Program-made: the position numbers and the translations under genes
In this document: positions 1 through 8,437 of the stretch, piece after piece
Layout of the letters: each line of letters begins with the position of its first letter
How positions within the stretch are numbered: position 1 is the first letter of the stretch
Notes under the pieces: generated by a model
The model's input: the letters and a program-made list of their open reading frames with translations, nothing else
What the model was told of the DNA's origin: nothing
The model's database searches: none
Assembly: GCF_002428305.1 (NCBI RefSeq)
Contig: NZ_DIVJ01000010.1
Location: forward strand, 62,001-126,000
DNA: 64,000 nt
Direction: 5' to 3'
Origin: Flavobacterium sp. UBA6135
GTDB taxonomy: Bacteria; Bacteroidota; Bacteroidia; Flavobacteriales; Flavobacteriaceae

Positions 1-3000
1 TCTCCACCTGTTGCATAAACCACAACCGAAGCTCCTTCAAATAATTCAAAAGCATCACCTTCACTAATTGTTATAAATGTTTCATCAATAGCCTGAATAG
101 TAACTGTATTTGAAAGATAAACACAACCATTGTATTCAACTTCTAAGTAATAATCGCCCGCTTGCGAAATAGTGATCTGTGATTGATTTCCTATTTGTTG
201 GTCCAAGTCTATTGAATGCCAACGATATATATAATTGTTATCAGTAACATTTGAAGTTATTAAAGTGCTTCCGCCGTTTTCACAAATTGCTGTAAACTCC
301 GGTGTGATTTCTATGGTCATTGGAAGTCCAAGTGTAATAGTTACCGTATTTGAAATAACAAGATTGAATTCAGGAATTATAATGCGTAACTCATAAACAC
401 CATTTTCAGTTAATGATGTGATGGGTAATGTATTTTGATTGGAAGAAACAACCAATGTTCCGTTTTTATACCATTGATAAATATATCCGTAATCATTATT
501 CAAAATTGAAATTGTTCCTAAAGTCGTTAAAGCATCAAAAGACGTAATGTTCAAAACGGTTTGATCACTAAAACAAGCAGCATAATTTGAATTGGGAGCT
601 ATTGTCACGGTGAAACTATCAGGATAAATTAAATTAACAATTGCCTCTTGTGTAGCCACACAATCTTGACTTTGAGTTACAACAACTTTATAGGTTCCAA
701 ATTGTGATGCTATATAGGTACTTGCTGTAGCTCCGTTAATTATAATGTTGTTTCTATACCATTGAAATGTTGGATTTATTGCATTTGTAGTTACCGTTAA
801 TGTTCTGGTTTGACCCGGAATTATTACTTCAGTTGAAGAAACATTTAATGTTGCAGTTATGCTTGACTCTTCTAAAGAAACGGTGTTGGAAGAAGCCGAA
901 CAGGAACTTTGAGAAAGCACTAAATGATAAGCACCGGTTTCGAATGTTGTATAAGTTGGTTGATTGGCTCCTGCAATAATTACTCCGTTTTTGTACCAAT
1001 TATAACTGTAAATAGCGTTTGTTTCGGAACTATTTAGTTGAACACTATTTCCACCACAAAAACTACCCTGAACAGTTACAACAGGAGCCGTTATTGCCAA
1101 AGCAACTGCAACATTGTTGGAACTTACGTTTCCAAAATTAGGTAAATTAACAGTTAATTGATAAGATCCGTTTTGTGAGGCATTCGTGATTGGATACGTT
1201 ATTGAAGTAGCACCCGGAATCGCAACACCATTAAATAACCACTGATAGGAATAATTCGGATTTGCAGGATTTACGTTGCTATTTCCTTGTGATGTTTGAG
1301 CCACAAACGAGTTAATAGCCAATGATGTTGTGGTACTCACACAGTTTTGATAACCGGCAGCAACATTAATGGTCAAATTAAAACTATCAGGATAACCCAA
1401 AGTAACAGATGCTTCTGCTTGAAGAGAACATCCCGTTCCTTGAGTTGCAACTACTTTATAAACACCATCTAAAGTTGCTGTATACGAACTTGATGTCGCT
1501 CCTGAAATTAAAGTGTTGTTTCTATACCACTGATAAGTTGGCTGTGATAAAGAGGTTGTTGTGGTCAATATCTTTTCTTCACCCGGCAATATAATGTCAA
1601 ATGCTGGATTGTTGATGGTGATTGTTCCCGAAGTGGAACTTACTAAAATAGTATTTGATGTTAACGGACAACCACCGTTTGTTACAATTACATAATAATT
1701 TCCTTCTTGATTAGTAGCATAACTTTCTGTCATTGCTCCACTAATAGGATTACCATTTCTGTACCATTGATAGGTATATTGATTTCCGGTATAATTAGTG
1801 TTGAAAGTTACCGTTGTTGTTGAATTACAATATGCTCCTGTTTGAGTTATCATAGCAGGATTTGAACCCCCTAAGGATATCACTATGGAGTTGGATGTCA
1901 CAGGAGTTGCAATTCCAGGAATTGTTGTCACTAAATGGTAGGTTCCATTTCCTGTCGTTTGATTAACGGTTAAAGTCGTTGCTGTAGCTCCTGAAATTGG
2001 CTGATTGTTTTTATACCATTGATAAGAATAGTTATAATTGTTGTTTAACAAACTAACCACGCCGTTGTTTGTAAAGGCATTAAATTGAACAATGTTTAAC
2101 AAAATTTCAGTGCTGATACATTGTTGATAATCTCCGGCACTTGCAATAGCAATTTCAAAACTGTTTGGAAAAATTACTTCTACAGAAACGGTTGTTGTTA
2201 ACGAGCATCCTTGTGTTTCTGTAACGGTTAATGAATAAATTCCTGCATCATTCGCTGTATAATTTATTGAGGTGGCACCCGGAATGTTTACACCGTTTTT
2301 CTTCCATTCAAATGTTGGATTTATGGCATTTGTAATTCCGTTTATTTCAAGAGTAGTACCAGGAATTAAAATTTCAACAGCAGCAGTATTTAAACTTACT
2401 TGTAAATCGATAAGCTCTAAGAAAAAGGTATTTGATTCAAAAACACAACTTCCAACAGTGATGATTAATTTGTAGGTTCCTTCTAAAGTGGCATTATAGC
2501 TTGGTGCAGTTGCTCCGCTTATTGCTACATTATTTCGATACCACTGATAGTTGAATGATGCATCTTGATGTGAAGAAACCAATGTTTTTGATGAGCCTTC
2601 ACAGATAAAATCGGTAGAGTCGGTTGTGTTTATGGTTAACTCAAAACCGGATATTACATTTACTGCAACAATATTTGAATAGGAATTCATAATGCAACTA
2701 CCATAATCAACAATTACATAATAATTTCCGGATTGAGTAATTGGTAATGATGGTCCGGTTTGTCCAACTATTTCAGCAAAATTTCTATACCATTTATAGT
2801 TTAATCCAGGATAAAACAAAGGCGAAGAAGGTGTTCCGTTTGAATCAATTTGTAAACTGTATGTTGAGCCCTCACAAACAGTTATTGAACCTGAATTGTT
2901 GTTTATTGAAAAAGGCTGGTTGTGAATAGCATAATATGCTGGAAAACTAACACTAGAAGGACTCGTTGCTGCCGGAGCTGTACTTCGTACTCTTAGTCTG

Positions 3001-3326
3001 TAACTTTCTCCAGCGGTATTTGTTGGCAATTGAAAATTTGTATTAACCGGTGAGGTACTGCTGGTTAATGTTTTCACTGTTGTTGCACTTGCAAAATTCC
3101 CTGAAGGATCAGACATTTCAATAATGAAATTATTACCTGCTTGTAGATTTGCAACCGGAAAAAAAGTAAAGGAAACATTATATGTATTAAAACCTGAAGA
3201 AGCACAAGCTTGAGAGAAGCCTAAAGTTGGTGTGCCAATCACTATTTGTGAAGCAACCGTATTAACAAACAATGTTGTTAACAAGGTGAGCAGTAAATAG
3301 CTTTTCTTTGGGGTAAAATTATACAT
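1..3326 (-). CDS. Giant secreted adhesin-like protein with Ig-like repeats (N-terminal part)
   Basis: An open frame runs from an ATG at 3326 to the left edge of the window without a stop, giving at least 1108 residues; the C-terminus lies outside. Residues 1-27 form a signal peptide ending VNTVASQ. A first conserved region (starting IVIGTPTLGFSQAC) is typical of the N-terminus of large flavobacterial surface proteins. It is followed by about eleven Ig/PKD-like modules of roughly 80-95 residues, each with a YQWYRN-type core, an I-SGAT-like turn and a GxYxVxV strand ending near a Cys. Every third module is a longer variant, so the protein has a super-repeat. Such proteins are usually exported by the type IX secretion system through a C-terminal sorting domain; that is expected here but cannot be seen. 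A surface adhesion role is inferred. No clear promoter box was found upstream. Confidence 0.85.
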   Translation of the reverse strand, partial: MYNFTPKKSYLLLTLLTTLFVNTVASQIVIGTPTLGFSQACASSGFNTYNVSFTFFPVANLQAGNNFIIEMSDPSGNFASATTVKTLTSSTSPVNTNFQLPTNTAGESYRLRVRSTAPAATSPSSVSFPAYYAIHNQPFSINNNSGSITVCEGSTYSLQIDSNGTPSSPLFYPGLNYKWYRNFAEIVGQTGPSLPITQSGNYYVIVDYGSCIMNSYSNIVAVNVISGFELTINTTDSTDFICEGSSKTLVSSHQDASFNYQWYRNNVAISGATAPSYNATLEGTYKLIITVGSCVFESNTFFLELIDLQVSLNTAAVEILIPGTTLEINGITNAINPTFEWKKNGVNIPGATSINYTANDAGIYSLTVTETQGCSLTTTVSVEVIFPNSFEIAIASAGDYQQCISTEILLNIVQFNAFTNNGVVSLLNNNYNYSYQWYKNNQPISGATATTLTVNQTTGNGTYHLVTTIPGIATPVTSNSIVISLGGSNPAMITQTGAYCNSTTTVTFNTNYTGNQYTYQWYRNGNPISGAMTESYATNQEGNYYVIVTNGGCPLTSNTILVSSTSGTITINNPAFDIILPGEEKILTTTTSLSQPTYQWYRNNTLISGATSSSYTATLDGVYKVVATQGTGCSLQAEASVTLGYPDSFNLTINVAAGYQNCVSTTTSLAINSFVAQTSQGNSNVNPANPNYSYQWLFNGVAIPGATSITYPITNASQNGSYQLTVNLPNFGNVSSNNVAVALAITAPVVTVQGSFCGGNSVQLNSSETNAIYSYNWYKNGVIIAGANQPTYTTFETGAYHLVLSQSSCSASSNTVSLEESSITATLNVSSTEVIIPGQTRTLTVTTNAINPTFQWYRNNIIINGATASTYIASQFGTYKVVVTQSQDCVATQEAIVNLIYPDSFTVTIAPNSNYAACFSDQTVLNITSFDALTTLGTISILNNDYGYIYQWYKNGTLVVSSNQNTLPITSLTENGVYELRIIIPEFNLVISNTVTITLGLPMTIEITPEFTAICENGGSTLITSNVTDNNYIYRWHSIDLDQQIGNQSQITISQAGDYYLEVEYNGCVYLSNTVTIQAIDETFITISEGDAFELFEGASVVVYATGG
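613..2940 (-). repeat. Ig-like module array with a ~770-bp super-repeat inside the adhesin gene
   Basis: The codons for the module core (tryptophan-containing YQWY-like motif) recur about every 240-290 bp, near 2786, 2540, 2301, 2017, 1766, 1526, 1232, 994, 755, 468 and 208. Longer modules begin with a conserved YPDSF/FPNSF linker. On the + strand these linkers start at 2158, 1381 and 613, so three-module blocks repeat with periods of 777 and 768 bp (259 and 256 codons). The copies are diverged at the DNA level, so the duplication is old. Confidence 0.75.
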
Positions 3327-3756
3327 ATAATACTAGCTTATATTTGTCTGCTTCTACCCCTAAAAGCATCCAAAATACATTCAATTTAAATACTACTTTC
3401 TACTACACTTTAAATACTATTACGAGAATAGTTGATTTAAGGTTTTCAGTTTGCAAAGCACACTGAAATTATTTTTATGAAATAGTATTATATAATCCCA
3501 AAATAGGCATGGGTTGTATAATTCTTCGTCGAAGATATAGATTTCTTTTATATGTTATATACATGATATAAAAAAAATGCGTTTTTTTATGAAAAAATGC
3601 GGTAAACCGTAACTTTTAACACATATAATTGTAGTCTATTTCTTTATTGATATGTTTTTAAACGTTTATTGCTGCACTTTGTCGATGTTTTTATTTTGCA
3701 ACACAATATAGTAGGTTAACTTGAATTTGTGTATTTTTGTCCTTCAAAATTGAATT
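3327..3756. other. Intergenic region between divergent adhesin and glnS
   Basis: No coding signal is seen in these 430 bases. The region is very AT-rich. It holds two copies of AAAAAATGCG at 3572-3581 and 3592-3601 (20 bp apart), a partly palindromic ATATGTTATATACATGATATA-like stretch at 3551-3570, and a promoter -7 box next to glnS. Confidence 0.5.
3732..3739 (+). promoter_or_regulatory. Bacteroidota -7 box for glnS
   Basis: TATTTTTG matches the Bacteroidota sigma-factor -7 consensus TAnnTTTG and ends 17 nt before the glnS ATG. No convincing -33 TTTG lies at the usual spacing. Confidence 0.5.
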
Positions 3757-5439
3757 ATGTCAGAAGAAAAATCATTAAATTTTATCGAACAAATAATAGA
3801 AGAAGATTTAAAAAAAGGTTTTCCTAAATCAAACTTGCGTTTTCGTTTCCCGCCTGAACCCAATGGATATTTACATGTGGGTCATGCCAGTGCAATTTGT
3901 CTGAATTTCGGATTGGGATTAGATTATCAAGCACCAGTAAATCTTAGATTTGACGATACAAATCCTGCAAAAGAAGAACAAGAATTTGTTGATGCTATAA
4001 AGAAAGATGTCTCTTGGCTTGGTTACCAATGGGCTGAAGAGCGTTATGCATCTGATTATTTCCAACAATTATACGACTGGGCCGTTATTTTTATTAAAAA
4101 CGGAAAGGCTTATATTGACAGCCAAACTTCTGAAGATATGGCCAAACAAAAAGGAACCCCAACGCAAGTAGGAACCGATAGTCCTTTCAGAAATCGTTCA
4201 GTTGAAGAGAATCTTGAACTGTTTGAAAAAATGAAAAATGGCGATTTCCCAGAAGGAACTCACGTGTTGCGAGCTAAAATAAACATGAGTGCCACAAATA
4301 TGTTGATGCGTGATCCAATCATGTATCGCATTTTACATAAACACCACCATAGAACAGGTGATGCTTGGTGCATTTATCCAATGTATGATTGGGCTCATGG
4401 AGAAAGTGATTATATTGAGGGAATTTCACATTCACTTTGTACACTTGAGTTTTTACCTCACAGAGAATTGTATGATTGGTTTTTAGATCAAATTTATGAT
4501 GCTACTAAAACAAGACCAAAGCAAAGAGAATTTGCTAGAAGAAACCTTTCACACACGGTTGTTAGTAAAAGAAAGTTAATGCAGTTGGTTCAAGAGGGAT
4601 ATGTTTCGTCTTGGGATGATCCTAGAATGAGTACCATTTCCGGTATGCGTAGAAGAGGTTATACCCCAACAGCCATTCGAAATTTTGCAAAAACTATTGG
4701 AATCGCAAAACGAACCAACTTAATTGATGTGTCTCTATTAGAATTTTGTGTTCGTGAAGATTTAAACAAAGTTGCTCCAAGAGTAATGGCAGTTTTGAAT
4801 CCGGTAAAATTAGTTATAACCAATTATCCTGAAGGGAGTGAAGAATGGTTAGAAGCAGAAAACAATCCGGAAGAGGAAGTAATGACGTATAGAAAAATAC
4901 CTTTTTCTAAAGAATTATATATTGAAAGAGAGGATTTTCAAGAAGATGCAAACAAGAAGTTCTTTCGACTGACTTTAGGAACAGAAGTTCGACTTAAAAA
5001 TGCGTATATAATTAAGGGTGAGAAAGTTATAAAAGATGCAGACGGAGTAATTACAGAAATCCATGCAACATACGATGTAGATTCTAAATCAGGAAGTGGT
5101 ACTGAAGCCAGTCAACGAAAAGTAAAAGGAACCATTCATTGGGTGTCAATTCCTCATGCTGTTGAAGCGGAAGTAAGAGTTTATGATCGATTATTCACTC
5201 ACGAAAATCCTGACGGAGATAAAGAAGTAGATTTTAAAGAATACATCAATCCAAATTCTTTGCAAATCATAACAGGATATGTGGAACCAAGTTTGCAATC
5301 TTCAAATCCGGAAGATAAATACCAGTTTCAACGTTTGGGTTATTTTTGTGTTGACAAAGATTCTTCTGCTCAAAAATTGGTTTTTAACAAAACGGTTGGT
5401 CTTAGAGATTCTTGGGCAAAAATTGAAGCAAAAGAGTAA
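3757..5439 (+). CDS. glnS: Glutaminyl-tRNA synthetase
   Basis: Cytoplasmic class I synthetase that charges tRNA-Gln with glutamine using ATP. The class I signatures are visible: PPEPNGYLHVGH (residues 32-43, HIGH motif) and VVSKRKL (268-274, the GlnRS form of KMSKS). Length (560 aa) matches the bacterial family (E. coli about 554 aa), and the C-terminal two-barrel anticodon-binding region is present. A dedicated GlnRS together with gltX nearby suggests direct glutaminylation. The gene stands alone on the + strand with its own promoter box and a strong downstream hairpin. The ATG at 3757 starts the conserved N-terminus and no alternative is needed. Confidence 0.97.
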   Translation: MSEEKSLNFIEQIIEEDLKKGFPKSNLRFRFPPEPNGYLHVGHASAICLNFGLGLDYQAPVNLRFDDTNPAKEEQEFVDAIKKDVSWLGYQWAEERYASDYFQQLYDWAVIFIKNGKAYIDSQTSEDMAKQKGTPTQVGTDSPFRNRSVEENLELFEKMKNGDFPEGTHVLRAKINMSATNMLMRDPIMYRILHKHHHRTGDAWCIYPMYDWAHGESDYIEGISHSLCTLEFLPHRELYDWFLDQIYDATKTRPKQREFARRNLSHTVVSKRKLMQLVQEGYVSSWDDPRMSTISGMRRRGYTPTAIRNFAKTIGIAKRTNLIDVSLLEFCVREDLNKVAPRVMAVLNPVKLVITNYPEGSEEWLEAENNPEEEVMTYRKIPFSKELYIEREDFQEDANKKFFRLTLGTEVRLKNAYIIKGEKVIKDADGVITEIHATYDVDSKSGSGTEASQRKVKGTIHWVSIPHAVEAEVRVYDRLFTHENPDGDKEVDFKEYINPNSLQIITGYVEPSLQSSNPEDKYQFQRLGYFCVDKDSSAQKLVFNKTVGLRDSWAKIEAKE

Positions 5440-5466
5440 ACCAACAATTATAGAAATATCAAATGT

Positions 5467-5510
5467 AAAAGCTCGATTTATGTCGGGCTTTTCTATTATT
5501 GTTTTTTTAT
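5467..5510 (+). terminator. Rho-independent terminator after glnS
   Basis: A 10-bp stem, AAAAGCTCGA (5467-5476) with TCGGGCTTTT (5483-5492), with one G-U pair and a 6-nt loop. It is followed by a T-rich run to 5508 and lies 27 nt after the glnS stop. Confidence 0.8.
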
Positions 5511-5663
5511 ATAACAAAACAAAAAACAATAATTATTACTTATTAAAATTGACGCCGTGAGATTTGTTTAAATCCGTCCAAAAAAAACGGTAATATGATT
5601 TTATGTTTTACTTAAAGAAGTACTCTTACAGCTAATTTATTTCGTTTTTTAGATTTAAAGCAT

Positions 5664-5689
5664 AAAAAAAGGACCTTTCGGCCCTTTTT
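5664..5689 (-). terminator. Rho-independent terminator after the SPFH gene
   Basis: Read on the minus strand, AAAAAGGGCC, a GAAA tetraloop and GGTCCTTTTT form a 10-bp stem with one G-U pair, followed by further Ts. It begins three bases after the stop of the SPFH gene. Confidence 0.85.
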
Positions 5690-5691
5690 AG

Positions 5692-6657
5692 TTATTCGTT
5701 TTCTTCGGTTGTTCCAAATTCATCTTTAGAATTGGCTTTCGGAACTCGTTTTGTACTGTTAGCTTTTTTCATAGCTTCACCAACTTGGTTACTTGCTGTG
5801 AAACTTGCCACCATATTATTTAACATTTCACTCCCTGCTTGAGGTGAATTTGGCAATAAGATTAAATTTGAATTTGCATCGGCTCCAATAGCTTGTAATG
5901 TGTCATAATGTTGTGTTACAACAATCAATGCAGAAGCTTCTTGGGAATTAATACCCACTTTATTCAATACATCAACACTTTCCACCAAACCTCTTGCAAT
6001 TTCTCTTCTTTGATCAGCAATACCTTGACCTTGAAGTCTTTTGCTTTCTGCTTCCGCTTTTGCTTTGGCTACAATTCTGATTCTTCCGGCTTCTGCTTCA
6101 TATTCTGCAGCAGTTTTTTCACGATCAGCAGCGTTAATTCGGTTCATCGCATTTTTAACTTGAATATCCGGATCAATATCTGTGATTAAGGTATTGATAA
6201 TATCATAACCATAAGTGGTCATGGCTTCGTTTAACTCACGTTTAACGGCAACAGCAATATCGTCTTTACGCTCAAAAACATCATCCAATTTTAACTTAGG
6301 AACTTCAGCACGCACAACATCAAATACATAAGAAGTAATCTGATCATGAGGATATTCCAGTTTATAAAAGGCTTCATAAACCTTCTCCTGAATTACTTTA
6401 AACTGAACGGATACTTTCATCTTAACAAAAACATTGTCTTTTGTTTTTGTTTCAATGATAACATCTAGTTGTTGAATTCTAAGGTTTAATCTTCCGGCTA
6501 CGCGATCAATCACAGGAATTTTTAATTGTAAACCTGATTGTCTGGTGCTACTGTATTTCCCAAATCGTTCAATGACAGCAGCCGATTGTTGCTTAACTGT
6601 AAAAAAAGAGGCCAGTAAAAGAAATACGGCTAAAACAATAAATACATAAGGAATCAT
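5692..6657 (-). CDS. SPFH/Band 7 (stomatin-like) membrane protein
   Basis: Membrane-anchored member of the stomatin/prohibitin/flotillin/HflK family, which scaffolds membrane microdomains and often modulates proteases. One N-terminal hydrophobic segment (residues 2-22) precedes the SPFH domain (about 23-200), with the typical IERFGKY start and the motif around RAEVPKLKLDDVF. An alanine/glutamate-rich coiled coil (about 195-260, AEYEAEAGRIR, AKAEAESKRLQGQGIA) and a polar C-terminal tail ending TTEENE follow. Length (321 aa) is normal. It lies between glnS and gltX, 92 nt after gltX on the same strand, with a terminator directly behind it. The physiological role in this organism is unknown. Confidence 0.9.
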   Translation of the reverse strand: MIPYVFIVLAVFLLLASFFTVKQQSAAVIERFGKYSSTRQSGLQLKIPVIDRVAGRLNLRIQQLDVIIETKTKDNVFVKMKVSVQFKVIQEKVYEAFYKLEYPHDQITSYVFDVVRAEVPKLKLDDVFERKDDIAVAVKRELNEAMTTYGYDIINTLITDIDPDIQVKNAMNRINAADREKTAAEYEAEAGRIRIVAKAKAEAESKRLQGQGIADQRREIARGLVESVDVLNKVGINSQEASALIVVTQHYDTLQAIGADANSNLILLPNSPQAGSEMLNNMVASFTASNQVGEAMKKANSTKRVPKANSKDEFGTTEENE

Positions 6658-6749
6658 AATAAGTAATAGTTAAATGTTAGTATGTATAATGATACGTAAT
6701 ATTATGCAAATAGTTACAATAAAAGCAAAAGCTTAACGAAAAAATCAAA

Positions 6750-8267
6750 TTAACTTTTTAATGACACAATTGCGTTTTGAATTCTTTTAACCGTTTCTTC
6801 TTTCCCAATCATCTCAATAATATCAAACAAATGCGGCCCTTTTAAAGCTCCAACCAAACTCAATCGAAGGGGTTGCATCACTTTTCCCATGCCAATTTCA
6901 TTGGTTGTCATCCATTCTTTTAAGAGGGTTTCAATGTTCAAAGAAGTAAAATCTTCTATCGATTCTAAAACTTCAATTGCTTGTTTCATCAGATCAGGTG
7001 TTTCAGGTTTCCAATTTTTTGAAGCTTTTTCATCATAAGATGTTGGTGCTTCAAAGAAGTAGTCGGCTAATTCCCAAAAATCCGAAACAAAATTGGCACG
7101 TTCTTTAATTAAACTTACGATTTTTGTCATTTCGATGAAGGAGAAATCACATTTCCCCGTTTTGTCTACAATCATTTTCTTAAATGCATCTACCAAACTT
7201 TCATCGCTTTGTTGTTGCAAATACTGATGATTAAACCATTTGTTTTTTTCTGGGTCAAATTTAGCACCCGCTTTGTGAACACGATTCAAGTCAAATTTTT
7301 CAACCAGTTCATCTAAGCTAAACAATTCTTGGTCCGTTCCATCATTCCAGCCTAATAAAGCTAAAAAGTTAATCACCGCTTCCGGAAAATATCCTTTTTC
7401 TCTATATCCTGATGAAATTCCTTCGTCTGTTTTCCACTCTAAAGGAAACACAGGGAATCCCATTTTATCTCCATCTCTTTTTGATAATTTTCCATTACCA
7501 ATTGGTTTTAAAATCAATGGCAAATGAGCAAATTCGGGAGATTCCCAGCCAAAAGCTCGATAAAGCAAACTGTGAAGTGGGAGTGAAGGCAGCCATTCTT
7601 CGCCACGAATAACATGTGAAGTTTCCATTAAATGATCATCAACAATGTTAGCCAAATGATAGGTTGGCATTCCGTCATTTTTAAACAAAACTTTATCATC
7701 TAATAAATTAGTGTCAAATTTTATATCACCACGAATGATGTCTTTTAGTTCCAAAACCTCATTTACCGGAGTCTTAAAACGAATCACAAAATCCTCTCCT
7801 GACGCAATTCTTCTATCAGTTTCCTCTTTAGAAAGCACCAAAGAAGTATCCAACTTTTCACGATTGTGCCAGTTATAAATAAATGTTTTTCCTTGTTCTT
7901 CGTGTTGTTTTCTGTGCAAATCCAAAGCCTCAGCAGTATCAAAAGCATAATAGGCCCAACCTGAATTTATCAATTGATCGGCATATTGTTTGTAAATCGC
8001 TTTTCGCTCGCTCTGACGATAGGGTCCAAACTTTTCGTTTTTATTCACCGTTTCATCCGGAGAAATCCCCAACCATTCCAAGGCCTCAAAAATATAGTTT
8101 TCAGCTCCGGCAACAAATCGGTTTTGGTCTGTATCTTCTATTCTCAGATAGAAAACACCATTGTTTTTCTTTGCAAATAAATAGTTGAATAATGCGGTTC
8201 TAACACCCCCAATATGTAATGGTCCGGTTGGACTTGGAGCAAAACGAACTCTAACTGGTTTTGACAT
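6750..8267 (-). CDS. gltX: Glutamyl-tRNA synthetase
   Basis: Class I aminoacyl-tRNA synthetase that charges tRNA-Glu. The HIGH motif reads HIGG at residues 18-21 (PSPTGPLHIGGVRTAL), and the KMSKS motif is KLSKRDG near residues 258-264. The helical anticodon-binding domain occupies the C-terminal third. Length (505 aa) fits the family. It is monocistronic or co-transcribed with the downstream SPFH gene, and is divergent from the DUF4175 gene. A TATCTTTG -7 box lies 17 nt upstream of the ATG. Because glnS is also present, this enzyme is expected to be the discriminating type; that is an inference. Confidence 0.97.
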   Translation of the reverse strand: MSKPVRVRFAPSPTGPLHIGGVRTALFNYLFAKKNNGVFYLRIEDTDQNRFVAGAENYIFEALEWLGISPDETVNKNEKFGPYRQSERKAIYKQYADQLINSGWAYYAFDTAEALDLHRKQHEEQGKTFIYNWHNREKLDTSLVLSKEETDRRIASGEDFVIRFKTPVNEVLELKDIIRGDIKFDTNLLDDKVLFKNDGMPTYHLANIVDDHLMETSHVIRGEEWLPSLPLHSLLYRAFGWESPEFAHLPLILKPIGNGKLSKRDGDKMGFPVFPLEWKTDEGISSGYREKGYFPEAVINFLALLGWNDGTDQELFSLDELVEKFDLNRVHKAGAKFDPEKNKWFNHQYLQQQSDESLVDAFKKMIVDKTGKCDFSFIEMTKIVSLIKERANFVSDFWELADYFFEAPTSYDEKASKNWKPETPDLMKQAIEVLESIEDFTSLNIETLLKEWMTTNEIGMGKVMQPLRLSLVGALKGPHLFDIIEMIGKEETVKRIQNAIVSLKS

Positions 8268-8284
8268 GGATTTTAAATTTTGTG

Positions 8285-8292
8285 CAAAGATA
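8285..8292 (-). promoter_or_regulatory. -7 box for gltX
   Basis: On the minus strand TATCTTTG matches TAnnTTTG. It ends 17 nt before the gltX start codon, which leaves a leader of about 10 nt. Confidence 0.55.
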
Positions 8293-8437
8293 CGTTTTCA
8301 TATTTTTTATAGTATTTCTTTTCAAGTGAAATCATCCATTTCTACTTATTTTTTCCAAATTTCATTAGAAAACTTTTAACTTTTGCCTAAAAAATAAAAT
8401 TGTACTTTTATAAGTTAATAAACTAGTACGTTATCAA

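Noticed and set aside
4261..4266. Further CACGTG hexamers as parS candidates (also 34588-34593 and 41295-41300)
   Set aside because: All lie in coding sequence and their flanks do not match the parS consensus.
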